64,000 bases of DNA from assembly GCF_001664485.1 (NCBI RefSeq), contig NZ_CP013632.1:124001-188000 (forward strand), written 5' to 3'. Every line of letters starts with the position of its first letter. Position 1 is the first letter of the stretch. Both the position numbers and the translations under genes were made by a program. This document shows positions 32,394 to 40,804 of the stretch, piece after piece. This stretch comes from Rhizobium sp. N324. GTDB taxonomy: Bacteria > Pseudomonadota > Alphaproteobacteria > Rhizobiales > Rhizobiaceae. The notes under the pieces were generated by a model. It had not been told where the DNA came from. It was given only the letters and a program-made list of their open reading frames with translations, and searched no databases.

Positions 32394-33143
32394 ATGAAGA
32401 TTCTCGTGCCCGTCAAGCGCGTCGTCGACTACAACGTGAAGATCCGGGTGAAGCCGGATGGTTCCGGTGTCGAGCTTGCCAATGTGAAGATGTCGATGAA
32501 CCCGTTCGACGAGATCTCGGTGGAAGAGGCGCTGCGGCTGAAGGAAGCCGGCAAGGCTGAGGAAGTGGTGGTGGTGTCGATCGGTCCGGCCAAGGCCGAG
32601 GAGACGCTGCGCACCGCGCTGGCCATGGGTGCCGACCGGGCGATCCTGGTCGAGACCGATGATGCCGTCGAGCCGCTGGCTGTCGCCAAGATCCTCAAGG
32701 GCGTGGCCGATGCCGAGCAGCCGGGATTGGTCATCGTCGGCAAGCAGGCGATCGACGACGACAGCAACCAGACCGGCCAGATGCTGGCCGCCCTGCTCGG
32801 TTCGGCGCAGGCGACCTTCGCCTCGAAGATCGAGATCGGTGACGGCAAGGCAACGGTCACCCGCGAGGTCGATGGCGGCCTGCAGACGATCGAGATCAAG
32901 CTGCCGGCGGTGATCACCTCGGATCTGCGTCTCAACGAACCGCGTTATGCCTCGCTGCCGAACATCATGAAGGCGAAGAAGAAGCCGCTCGACAAGAAGA
33001 GCCCGGCTGATTTCGGCGTCTCCACCACGCCGCGGCTGAAGGTGCTGAAGACCGAGGAGCCCTCGGGCCGCAAGGCCGGCGTCAAGGTCAAGTCGGTCGC
33101 CGAACTCGTCGACAAGCTGAAGAACGAAGCCGGCGTGCTTTAA
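32394..33143 (+). CDS. etfB: Electron transfer flavoprotein subunit beta
   Basis: A 249-residue ETF beta subunit. It opens [20 protein letters not shown], and contains [19 protein letters not shown] and [22 protein letters not shown], all standard. With the alpha subunit it accepts electrons from gcdH and other acyl-CoA dehydrogenases and hands them to ETF-QO. Its ribosome binding site is GGAGATAG before ATG 32394. The alpha gene follows after 23 bp. Confidence 0.96.
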   Translation: MKILVPVKRVVDYNVKIRVKPDGSGVELANVKMSMNPFDEISVEEALRLKEAGKAEEVVVVSIGPAKAEETLRTALAMGADRAILVETDDAVEPLAVAKILKGVADAEQPGLVIVGKQAIDDDSNQTGQMLAALLGSAQATFASKIEIGDGKATVTREVDGGLQTIEIKLPAVITSDLRLNEPRYASLPNIMKAKKKPLDKKSPADFGVSTTPRLKVLKTEEPSGRKAGVKVKSVAELVDKLKNEAGVL

Positions 33144-33166
33144 GGCAGGAAAGAGAGAACACCATC

Positions 33167-34096
33167 ATGACCATTCTTCTTCTGGCCGACCACGACAATG
33201 TCAGCCTTTCCGACCAGACCGCCAAGGCGCTGACGGCCGCAAGCCAGATCGGCTCCGATATTCATATTCTCGTCGCCGGCAAGGGCGCCAGGGCTGCGGC
33301 CGATGCCACGGCCAAACTCGCCGGTGTCTCCAAGGTGCTGCTCGCCGAAAGCGACGAACTGGCTAACAATCTGGCCGAGCCGCTCGCCGACCTGATCGTC
33401 TCGCTCGCCGGCGCCTACGACACCATCCTCTCGGCCGCCACCTCGGTCGGCAAGAACGTGCTGCCGCGGGTCGCCGCCCTGCTCGATGTCGCCCAGGTCT
33501 CGGAGATCATCGAGGTCGTCAGCCCCGACACCTTCAAGCGGCCGATCTATGCCGGCAATGCCATCCAGACGGTGCAGGCAAGTGATGCCAAGAAAGTGAT
33601 CACCGTGCGCACCGCCTCGTTTGCCTCAGCCACGGAAGGCGGCTCGGCAACGGTGGAGGCGATCGCGGCAATCTCCAATCCGGGCCTGTCGCGTTTCGTC
33701 GACGATGCGCTGTCGGCTTCCGATCGTCCGGAACTGACCTCGGCGAAAATCATCCTTTCCGGCGGCCGGGCACTCGGCTCGGCGGAGAAGTTCCGGGAAG
33801 TCATCCTGCCGCTTGCCGACAAGCTCGGGGCTGCCGTCGGCGCCAGCCGTGCGGCCGTCGACGCCGGTTATGCGCCGAACGACTGGCAGGTCGGTCAGAC
33901 CGGCAAGGTCGTCGCGCCGCAGCTTTATATCGCCGCCGGCATCTCCGGGGCGATCCAGCATCTGGCCGGCATGAAGGATTCGAAGCTGATCGTCGCCATC
34001 AACAAGGACGAGGAGGCGCCGATCTTCCAGGTTGCCGACTACGGTCTGGTCGCCGATCTGTTCGAGGCTCTGCCGGAACTGGAAAAGGCGCTCTAA
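33167..34096 (+). CDS. etfA: Electron transfer flavoprotein subunit alpha
   Basis: A 309-residue ETF alpha subunit. The C-terminal FAD-binding domain shows [30 protein letters not shown], quoted in part, and [23 protein letters not shown], with [20 protein letters not shown] near the end. It forms the heterodimer with EtfB. It ends the glutarate/ETF cluster; no obvious hairpin terminator follows within 100 bp. Confidence 0.96.
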   Translation: MTILLLADHDNVSLSDQTAKALTAASQIGSDIHILVAGKGARAAADATAKLAGVSKVLLAESDELANNLAEPLADLIVSLAGAYDTILSAATSVGKNVLPRVAALLDVAQVSEIIEVVSPDTFKRPIYAGNAIQTVQASDAKKVITVRTASFASATEGGSATVEAIAAISNPGLSRFVDDALSASDRPELTSAKIILSGGRALGSAEKFREVILPLADKLGAAVGASRAAVDAGYAPNDWQVGQTGKVVAPQLYIAAGISGAIQHLAGMKDSKLIVAINKDEEAPIFQVADYGLVADLFEALPELEKAL

Positions 34097-34409
34097 GCGA
34101 GGGGACAGAACGTGGCGCGCGCGGTAGGACGTCCAATCAAACGAGGGGCAGACCTTCTCCCGAACCAGATCGACAATCTAACCCGATGTGTCGGCGGCTC
34201 GGGGTGTTTCAAGGCGAGAAAGCCAGCACAGCAATCTTAGTTATTCTCAGCACGAGCCGCAAGGCGACCCCGGCGAGCGCGCGAGCTTATGGCGCCGCGA
34301 CTGACCGGGGCCACTCGGTCTCAAGCCAGTGGCAAATGGGCGTAAGAACAGCCCGCCGATGTTCGAAGGCAGAGTTGAGTATGATGGCTCAGCATTTCCA
34401 CAGGAGTTC
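34097..34409. other. Intergenic region after etfA
   Basis: I see no gene, hairpin terminator or repeat here. Coding potential drops sharply after the etfA stop codon, marking the change from a core-type cluster to an accessory region. Confidence 0.5.
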
Positions 34410-34607
34410 TCATCGGTGAACGACGGCTAGCGCGGCGATACCTGCCTCATTGGCCGCACGCAAAAATATTTGGCGAAATTGCTCCGGAGCAATCTGGCCG
34501 CTGATCGCATCGACGCAGGCCTTCACTGCGCTGACGTATTCCTCGCCGTCATCGGAAGGCCAGTTCTTAATCAGGATATGCGCTGCGTCGCCGAGCGTGC
34601 ACACCAC
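34410..34607 (-). CDS. DUF982 family protein, N-terminus unclear
   Basis: The frame contains the DUF982 pattern: [20 protein letters not shown], then [11 protein letters not shown] and [13 protein letters not shown]982 proteins are small, mostly rhizobial and of unknown function. Protein-like sequence continues upstream in the same frame for about 25 residues (including WNTSSTFTPVGLAL), typical of the family N-terminus, but no ATG, GTG or TTG is found there. The GTG at 34605-34607 would give a shortened product. The gene may therefore be losing its start. Confidence 0.55.
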   Translation of the reverse strand: MVCTLGDAAHILIKNWPSDDGEEYVSAVKACVDAISGQIAPEQFRQIFLRAANEAGIAALAVVHR

Positions 34608-35224
34608 CTTGTGGGCTGGTCGGCCGCGCAGGGCAAGCCCGACTGGCGTGAAGGTCGACGATGTGTTCCAGTTCGTTGCTCTTGATCCCTCACGGCATGG
34701 ATGCGCAATCCCAAGTGGACTATGCGCGTGCGAAAAGCCTCCTGCGGCAGCTCCGATGATCAGCTAAGGGGCGTGAACCGGCCGACCTCTAACCCCTCTC
34801 CGGATTTCCGGCCAAGATTGTTATAACGCGTGTACGGTGCGCGAAAAGCGACCCAAAAGAATTAGGTCGCCCGCGCATTACAGGTCTCCTCGACGATCGA
34901 CTTCGTGACCTGGAGATATCGGTCTAGCTGTCAGTCCACAGCCGTTTCGGCCGATTGGGCAGCTCCTATGTCGCTGGCACAGCGTGAGCTTTCAAGGTCA
35001 GCCCGCTTGTTGCTATGGTGTTCACGTTCCGGGCCAGAAAGATCGCATAATGGATCGACGGGAACCTTTTGAAAAATGTTCGAACCACTGGCCGCCGCTT
35101 CCGTTCATAGCTTTGAGCGTATAGCGTCCCCTATTAGATTAGCCACATATTCTACCCCGGAGATGCTGCGGTGAATCGGATGTGACGGTGGTATAGACTG
35201 GCAGTCCGGTTGGCGCTATTCGTG
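34608..35224. other. Intergenic region before the SyrB-like gene
   Basis: Apart from the upstream extension of the DUF982 frame, I see no gene, repeat or recognisable insertion sequence. Base composition is less GC-rich than in the flanking operons. Confidence 0.45.
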
Positions 35225-35947
35225 ATGGACCAGCGCATCACCACACCATCCGTGGATTCTCCAAGGTCTCTTATATTGAAAAAAGCGCAACGCAGTTTTG
35301 CCGTCGAATACAGAAGCGGCAGGCGAAAACTCGATACCAGGTCAAACTCGATCTGGGGTAACGTGGATCTAAAGTCTGTCGCTCGCGACTTAGAGGAAGA
35401 GGCATTGCCCTATCTGTCGGGTAGCTCTCAGAGTGGCTCCAACAAAGAAATGTCTTTGCCAAAAGCAGATCAAGCCGAGTCGTTGTTGACACTGCCCCTC
35501 GGGCCGTCAACAACTGCATCAAATACACAGGAGATGAGCATGACCGACGAGACTGCTACGACAACCAGTGCCGATGGGCCGACTGTTGTCGAAACGCCGA
35601 TTGCGCCGAAGAAACAGCGCAAGCCCCGCGCCAAGAAAGCCGCGGCACTCGAAACCGCGTCAGCTGACACTACGGCAGAGCCAGCAGCTGCTCTGGCCGG
35701 CGCCGGTGGTGCGAAGAGGAGAGGGCGCAAGACAAAGGGGATCGAAGCTGCGGCGAGCGCCAAGCGTGCACCTGTGGGCCGTGCTCCAAAGGCGGTGCAG
35801 GCAGCCGCGACCGCGCCGATGACGGCGATCGATGAGATGGCAGATCTCCTGCAGTTGGAAGAGGAAAATCAACGGCTGCGCAAGCTTCTGGCTGAAAAAC
35901 TTCGCGCTGAAAATGCCGATCTGCGCAAGCGGCTGAAGCTCGATTGA
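35225..35947 (+). CDS. SyrB-like rhizobial regulator
   Basis: A protein of up to 240 residues. The C-terminal half is closely like Sinorhizobium SyrB, a repressor that acts on syrM: an Ala/Lys-rich basic linker (KKQRKPRAKKAA), then AIDEMADLLQLEEENQRLRKLL and AEKLRAENADLRKRLKLD, a leucine-zipper-like tail. An internal ATG at 35540 with AGGAG upstream would give a SyrB-sized product of 135 residues. Upstream in-frame sequence is also protein-like (SIWGNVDLKSVARDLEEEA), so a longer form is likely. The first ATG of the long form is at 35225. DNA binding and a link to symbiosis genes are inferred from the SyrB family; no nod or syrM gene is in the window. Confidence 0.7.
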   Translation: MDQRITTPSVDSPRSLILKKAQRSFAVEYRSGRRKLDTRSNSIWGNVDLKSVARDLEEEALPYLSGSSQSGSNKEMSLPKADQAESLLTLPLGPSTTASNTQEMSMTDETATTTSADGPTVVETPIAPKKQRKPRAKKAAALETASADTTAEPAAALAGAGGAKRRGRKTKGIEAAASAKRAPVGRAPKAVQAAATAPMTAIDEMADLLQLEEENQRLRKLLAEKLRAENADLRKRLKLD

Positions 35948-36076
35948 TAAAAGCAGCCGGTCAACCGCCCGCCGCATTTCCATGCTTATCAAGACGTAGA
36001 ATTTGGCAACGGTGAATGCTGTTGCTGAAACTAATACTCACTGCCTGCTTGCGGGATAAAACGCGAGGTCGGATAG

Positions 36077-36634
36077 ATGGCGTCTCCCTGGAAATTCCTT
36101 ACCCGACTGATCTCACCGGGACGCGCACAAAAGAGAGAAAGCGGCTCGACAGATGAGTTTACGCCGGACCCTTTGGTTATTTCCGGTCCGACTGAAACGC
36201 CTGCCGAGGAGAGCCTGATTAGCGCTACTCGACCGGCAGGCGATGAGCTACCTCCTCACGATCAAGCCTCTGCAATCTCTGCGGTGCCTGTGCATTCCGA
36301 AGAAGCCGAGAACGATGTCCACGACAAGCTCGACGGCGAAGTCGTCGGCAAAATCGTGAAGGTCGCTGATCCCGCTCTATCCGATGGTACTGGTATCGCC
36401 GTCACCGCTGCACATGATACCCATAGGACCAAGAGAACAGTCGAGGTCGCACCGCGCAAGCAACGGAGTCGTGGCAAGGAAGCGGTGGCGATAGCGAACG
36501 ATCGCCAGGTTATCCACACTGCAAACGAGACGAGCCTTGACGACGAGATCAGGGTGCTCAGGGATCAGTTGGCCAGAAAGCTAACGCTGCAAAACGCGCA
36601 GTTGAGAAAAATGCTGGAGCGGTTCGAACGGTGA
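36077..36634 (+). CDS. Conserved rhizobial protein with SyrB-like C-terminal zipper
   Basis: A 185-residue hydrophilic protein beginning MASPWKFLTRLISPGR. It has a long acidic, probably disordered middle (residues 20-120), a basic patch RKQRSRGKEA, and a C-terminal helix LDDEIRVLRDQLARKLTLQ followed by NAQLRKMLERFER. That helix resembles the tail of the SyrB-like protein 130 bp upstream (both have xKLxx[EQ]NAxLRK). The shared tail suggests that the two proteins arose from one another or pair through their zippers. No enzyme motif is seen and the function is unknown. Confidence 0.7.
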   Translation: MASPWKFLTRLISPGRAQKRESGSTDEFTPDPLVISGPTETPAEESLISATRPAGDELPPHDQASAISAVPVHSEEAENDVHDKLDGEVVGKIVKVADPALSDGTGIAVTAAHDTHRTKRTVEVAPRKQRSRGKEAVAIANDRQVIHTANETSLDDEIRVLRDQLARKLTLQNAQLRKMLERFER

Positions 36635-36708
36635 GCATGGCGCGCTGCCCGCCTTTTAACCCAGGATCGATTGCAAGCCTGTTGCGGTGAACGTCTCAGA
36701 TTGGACGC

Positions 36709-36730
36709 TTCGAGTCTGTTCAAGGCGATA
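36709..36730 (+). repeat. Direct repeat, left copy
   Basis: A 22-bp sequence beginning TTCGAGTCTGTTCAAGG; 20 of 22 positions match the copy at 37969-37990. The two copies bracket the nucleotidyltransferase gene. Confidence 0.6.
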
Positions 36731-36755
36731 GAGGCGGCATCCTATCCTCACGACT

Positions 36756-36784
36756 GTTATACTGTTTTTGAAAAACAGTATAAC
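36756..36784. promoter_or_regulatory. 29-bp perfect palindrome upstream of the nucleotidyltransferase gene
   Basis: Two 14-bp arms, GTTATACTGTTTTT and its exact complement AAAAACAGTATAAC, flank a single G. It lies about 30 bp before the ATG at 36817 and is AT-rich, like a repressor site. In RNA it could also fold into a long hairpin. Confidence 0.65.
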
Positions 36785-36816
36785 ACTGGGGACGAGCTAC
36801 GAAGTCTATCGACCTC

Positions 36817-37924
36817 ATGTATCAGACGATGCTCGCTGAGCTCGGTCAGCGGTCGCTCGACGCCGCTTTGGACGGCCGATTTCCCTCCGGAGGGTCGGTT
36901 CACACCGGCAAACATCAAGGGGCGCAAGTACTGGTATTTCGACATCCCGAATGGACATGGTGGTACGAAACGTCGTTACGTCGGTTCCGCTGATGATCCG
37001 GTTATCGCACAGCGCGTAGCTGATCATAAGCGGGACAAGGACGATCTACGCGCTCGCAGGCGCTTGGTAAATACCCTGACCCGCGAAGGCGGGATGATCG
37101 CCCCTGACGCCATGTCGGGCGATATCGTCGAGGCTCTTGCCGATGGCGGTCTCTTTCGGCTCCGGGGTATTCTCATAGGCACGGTGGCCTTTCAGTGCTA
37201 TTCAGGGCTGCTCGGTGTCCGTCTTCCCATGGCTGCGATCCTGACCGGCGATGCTGACATCGCCCAGGACTATGCCATCAGTCGGGAGGTCGAAGATAGT
37301 CTGCCTCCGATCCTTGAGTTGCTGCAGGGCGTCGACGCCAGCTTTCGTCCAGTTCCACATCGATCGGGAGCCGCGGTCTCGTCAGCGTTTCAGAATGCCG
37401 ACGGCTACAGGGTTGAGTTCCTGACGTCGAACCGTGGTTCGGATGACTACATCGATCAGCCGGCGAAGATGCCCGCTCTTGGTGGCGCCAGCGCGGATCC
37501 ACTGCGCTTTCTCGACTTCCTCATAAGCGAACCAGTCAGGACAATGCTGCTCCACCGAAGCGGTGTTCCGGTCGTCGTCCCTGATCCGTCCCGGTATGCC
37601 GTCCACAAGCTGATAGTCGCCAGCCGCCGAAACACCGACGGGCAGGGGCCGGCGAAGCGTGAGAAGGACATCCGACAAGCTGCGCTGCTCTTCGAAGCGC
37701 TGCGGCAGACAAGGCGATCTAGCGACTTGGCGCTCGTCTACAACGAAGCATGGAAGCGCGGGCCTACATGGCGAGAAGGTATTCGAACCGGGGCGGGAAT
37801 GCTGCCAGCACAAGATGCCGAGCGGCTCAACACGGTCCTGACCGAGGGCGCAAAAGAAACCGCGAAGAAATTGAGCTTCCGTTTGGAGAGTAGGCCGTCT
37901 TTCAAGGCTAAGCAGCTGATTTGA
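36817..37924 (+). pseudogene. GSU2403-type nucleotidyltransferase-fold protein with N-terminal frameshift
   Basis: Most of the gene encodes a nucleotidyltransferase-fold protein of the GSU2403 group (GREGGMIAPD-like NTLTREGG region, LRGILIGTVAFQCYSGLLG, AAILTGDADIAQDYAIS, and YAVHKLIVASRR). These proteins resemble toxins or abortive-infection-type transferases, but no function is proven. The natural N-terminus MYQTMLAELGQRSLDAALDG begins at 36817 in one frame. The rest, from DFPPEGRFTPANIKGRKYWYFD, is in the next frame. One extra base in the C/T run near 36886-36891 explains this. A product from a downstream start may still be made, since the transferase domain is intact. Confidence 0.65.
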
Positions 37925-37968
37925 TTCGAAGTGGCGAAGACAAATGAAGATGAATATGGTGCCGACAG

Positions 37969-37990
37969 TTCGAGTCCGCTCAAGGCGATA
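37969..37990 (+). repeat. Direct repeat, right copy
   Basis: Begins TTCGAGTCCGCTCAAGG; 20 of 22 positions match 36709-36730. The TTCGAGTCC part resembles a tRNA T-arm, but no tRNA folds around it. Confidence 0.6.
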
Positions 37991-38002
37991 ACAGCGCCTA
38001 GG

Positions 38003-38229
38003 TACCGCTCGTCGCGTCTGTTGCCGCGGCGAAGACGCAGCCGTGAGCGAGGCGCTCCCAAAATTAGTTGCCAGGCTTAATAGAGATGACTGCGCGATGG
38101 CTTCTGCGGCCGGCACAAGCTCGTTCAAAACATCTTTGTCGGCGGTCACCGACATGGCGATGGTTCGACCCTCCTTTGCGATGGCCAAGTACATGAGGAA
38201 GCGCTTTGGCCGCGGGGGCTTCATCCAAC
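38003..38229 (-). other. Unassigned coding-like fragment behind the truncated MDR gene
   Basis: A minus-strand frame starting at 38227-38229 reads MKPPRPKRFLMYLAIAKEG, then MSVTADKDVLNELVPAAEAI and LSLATNFGSASL. It looks protein-like for about 60 residues and then continues as nonsense antisense to the nucleotidyltransferase gene. It may be the surviving start of a broken gene. I do not recognise it. Confidence 0.3.
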
Positions 38230-38742
38230 GGCGATTAGAGCCCCGCGGATCACCTTCGCCCCGGCTTGACGCGCCAGCTGAACCGCAGCAATCCCGAGTC
38301 CATCCGCAGCAGCATGGATCAGCACCGCCTCTTCGGCCTTCAACTGGCCCTTGGTGATTACGCAGTGATAGGCCGCACCGAATGAGATCGGCACTACCGC
38401 CGCCTCGGCCATGCTCAAGCCGTCGGGGACCAGCCATGTGCGTGTTCCCGGCACCGCCCAGAGTTCGGCATGCGATCCCTTGCATGTCGAAGGCCGCCAC
38501 TTTTCTCCGACGGTTCGGTTCCTCACGTTTTCGCCGACTGCGACAATTGTCCCCGCGGCGGCGTAACCGACAATCCACCGCGATTGCTGTTTCGTCGAAC
38601 GGCGATTAATGAGGTCGCCTCCCTCGATGGAAATAGCCTCGACGGCAATGAGCACATCGCCCTGCCCGCAGACGGGATCCGGCATGTCGACATATTCGAG
38701 AACGGCCGAAACACCAGGATTGTCATAGACTGCAGCCTTCAT
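38221..38742 (-). pseudogene. Zinc-independent MDR oxidoreductase, C-terminally truncated
   Basis: The 173 residues match the first half of a quinone oxidoreductase/zinc-type alcohol dehydrogenase-like MDR protein (usual length about 320): MKAAVYDNPGVSAVLEYVDM, then DVLIAVEAISIEGGDLINRR, and VLIHAAADGLGIAAVQLARQAGAKVIR at the start of the cofactor domain (quoted in part). After AKVIR the frame runs into an unrelated GALIAVG and a stop. The missing half includes most of the NADPH fold, so it should be inactive. The break, near 38240, marks a recombination junction. GGAAGAACAG precedes the ATG at 38742. Confidence 0.8.
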
Positions 38743-38770
38743 CTGTTCTTCCTTTTCCGTAACGGCACGG

Positions 38771-39142
38771 CTAACTGTCATTCACCGCTAATCCCAATTT
38801 GCAGCTCGTGGTGTGTGCATTTTGGCTCTTCCAATAGGTGTCAATGATGTTGCGACAGTTCCGAACGACATGATCGCCAACCTCCGGGTTTCCTCCCCGC
38901 AGCGTATCCGGATTGCCTCCACAAAGGCGCACGAACGTTGCCTGCTGAACCGCAAACATGAAGTAGCCTTCACTGGTCGGTTCGAAACCCAAACCGGCGT
39001 CCCGAACGTTCGTTGCAACTTCGGTTGTTGCATCGGAGATGGCGCGCGCCACCTTCTCAAGCATCGTCTGTTCGGCGGCTTGCTGGATGGCTAGGAAGGA
39101 GCGCTCCTGCGGTGTGGGAATGGGGCAGCTGTCGGTCTTCAT
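38771..39142 (-). CDS. Hypothetical protein
   Basis: A 123-residue protein starting MKTDSCPIPTPQERSFLAIQQ, with AAGGAG just upstream. It is mostly helical by composition (KVARAISDATTEVATNVRDA) and contains four cysteines, none in a recognisable metal motif. No signal peptide or membrane span is seen. It lies between RidA and the truncated MDR gene on the same strand. I do not recognise a family. Confidence 0.55.
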   Translation of the reverse strand: MKTDSCPIPTPQERSFLAIQQAAEQTMLEKVARAISDATTEVATNVRDAGLGFEPTSEGYFMFAVQQATFVRLCGGNPDTLRGGNPEVGDHVVRNCRNIIDTYWKSQNAHTTSCKLGLAVNDS

Positions 39143-39270
39143 CACATTCTCCTTGGTGGAAGGCTGAGGTTCTGGTCGCGTTGAGGCGTCAGCTGGCTAC
39201 AGCCCTGGTTCGGCCGTTGCTCAGCGCGACTAGTCATTGCGCACTAATGCAGCCGTGGCAGGCACCAGTG

Positions 39271-39672
39271 TCATTCCAGGATGGCAGTGACACGGATCTC
39301 AATTCGCATGGCGGGGAGCCCAAGGGCTTCCACACCGGTTTGCGTCCAAATCGGAGCGCGATCGGGCATGTACTTACGGAAAAGACCGGCAATCGTCTCG
39401 TTCACAATCAGTGGAAAGCCTCCAACGTGATAAGAATTGACATGGACGACATCCCTCCACTTCGCGCCAGCCGTGGCCAAGGTTCGCTGGACATTCTCAA
39501 ACGCTCTCTCGATCTCGCTCACGATCGAATCCGGGATTTCAAGCTCATCGTTCCATCCGCCCTGGCCGGAAATCTCGATGCGATCACCAATCTTGAGCGC
39601 TTGTGAAAAGTGCAAAAGCTCATGAAATTTCTGCCCATACCCGGGTGTGACGAAAAGTTCAGGCTTGGCCAT
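39271..39672 (-). CDS. RidA family protein
   Basis: A 133-residue member of the RidA/YjgF/UK114 family, starting MAKPELFVTPGYGQKFHELLHFSQALKIGDRIEISG (quoted in part) and ending PAMRIEIRVTAILE. The family includes enamine/imine deaminases that remove reactive 2-aminoacrylate, as well as substrate-specific members in catabolic operons. The Arg in MRIEI near the C-terminus sits where RidA has its catalytic arginine. It is in a minus-strand series with an SDR and an alpha/beta hydrolase. Confidence 0.85.
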   Translation of the reverse strand: MAKPELFVTPGYGQKFHELLHFSQALKIGDRIEISGQGGWNDELEIPDSIVSEIERAFENVQRTLATAGAKWRDVVHVNSYHVGGFPLIVNETIAGLFRKYMPDRAPIWTQTGVEALGLPAMRIEIRVTAILE

Positions 39673-39796
39673 CAAGGTCTCCTATTGTCAAAAGTAGAAG
39701 CATGGAGAAGACGCCCACCGAAGTGATCAATGGCCGGCATGCACAGGCGATCAACGGTGGGCACCATTATCCTATTCGGAATTTCACGAGAGAAAA

Positions 39797-40537
39797 TCAG
39801 GCGATCGCTCCGCCGTCTGCGGTTAGAATGGCACCCGTAATGACACTCGCAGCCGGACTTGCGAGAAACACCACGGCGTTGGCAATCTCCCGCGGTTCGC
39901 CGTAACGCCCCAAGGACGTCAAGCTCTTCTGCAAGTCTGCAGCTGGTCCATCCGCCGGGTTGCTCTCCGTATCGGTTGCTCCGGGTTGCACGAGATTGAC
40001 GGTGATACCACTCGGACCAAGTTCACGCGAAAGACCGCGTGTGAAGGATGTGAGTGCTGCTTTGGACATTGCGTAGGGAGTAATGCCGGGAAACGGTACC
40101 CTCTCCCCCAGCGCCGAGCCGATTGTGACGATGCGGCCGCCTTTGCCGAGATGCGGGATGACGGCTTTCGCGAACAGGACCGGAGCTCGTACGTTGACAT
40201 CCATCAACGTCTGATACGCTGAGACATCTAGGTCGACGATCATGCCATTGTGGCCGATCGCAGCGCTGTTCACAAGGATGTCCAGCCCGCCCAAAATGGA
40301 GACGGCCTCCCTTACTGAGCTAGCAATTGCCTCGGGGTCGGCACTGTCAGCTTGGATTGCAGCGACGCGGCGCCCCATCTTTTCGATCGCTTCAGTTACC
40401 TTTGAAGCCTTTTCGGCGGAGCGTTGGTATGTGAACGCGACATTTGCGCCGTTTTCCGCCAGCGCCAATGCGATCGCAGCACCAATGCCTCGCGACCCGC
40501 CAGTTACCAATGCCCGTTTGCCTTCAAGATTGATCAT
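39797..40537 (-). CDS. Short-chain dehydrogenase/reductase
   Basis: A 246-residue classical SDR. The cofactor motif is GGSRGIGAAIALALAENGA, and the Arg after TYQ favours NADPH. The active site is Ser in TIGSALGERVPF and Tyr-Lys in YAMSKAALTSF. The C-terminal ITGAILTADGGAIA is standard. I chose the ATG at 40537 because it opens directly into the fold with AAAGGAAC upstream; the longer frame adds 37 unlikely residues. It resembles 3-oxoacyl-ACP reductases but the genomic setting suggests a catabolic alcohol or ketone substrate. Confidence 0.92.
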   Translation of the reverse strand: MINLEGKRALVTGGSRGIGAAIALALAENGANVAFTYQRSAEKASKVTEAIEKMGRRVAAIQADSADPEAIASSVREAVSILGGLDILVNSAAIGHNGMIVDLDVSAYQTLMDVNVRAPVLFAKAVIPHLGKGGRIVTIGSALGERVPFPGITPYAMSKAALTSFTRGLSRELGPSGITVNLVQPGATDTESNPADGPAADLQKSLTSLGRYGEPREIANAVVFLASPAASVITGAILTADGGAIA

Positions 40538-40804
40538 GTATCTGTTCCTTTCTTCCAACGGTAAGTTGATGTGTTTCAAGTCATTTGCGAAAGATGCCGA
40601 AGCTGCGAACCGAACTAGCGAACAATATTTCGTGGAGCTTGCTGGCATCCTGTAGGTGCGCGACGTGCAAAACTCTGTTGCGTGAGCTGGAACGCTGGGA
40701 CTGGTTCATAAAACCTGAACCTGTCTCCCCCGCGAAGCTTCACCCATTGTTTCCTTTTCAGTGATCCTGGAGCCAAACTCGACCACGAGACTGTCGTATC
40801 GGGC

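Noticed and set aside
36756..36784. LexA box of the gammaproteobacterial type
   Set aside because: The palindrome has CTGT-N9-ACAG rather than N8, and alphaproteobacterial LexA uses another site.
37960..37995. tRNA gene or tRNA-derived attachment site
   Set aside because: Only a T-arm-like TTCGAGTCC is present; acceptor, D-arm and anticodon stems cannot be formed.
37382..38578. 398-codon minus-strand open frame
   Set aside because: Mostly antisense to the nucleotidyltransferase and truncated MDR genes. Only a short piece (38003-38229) looks protein-like and is listed separately.
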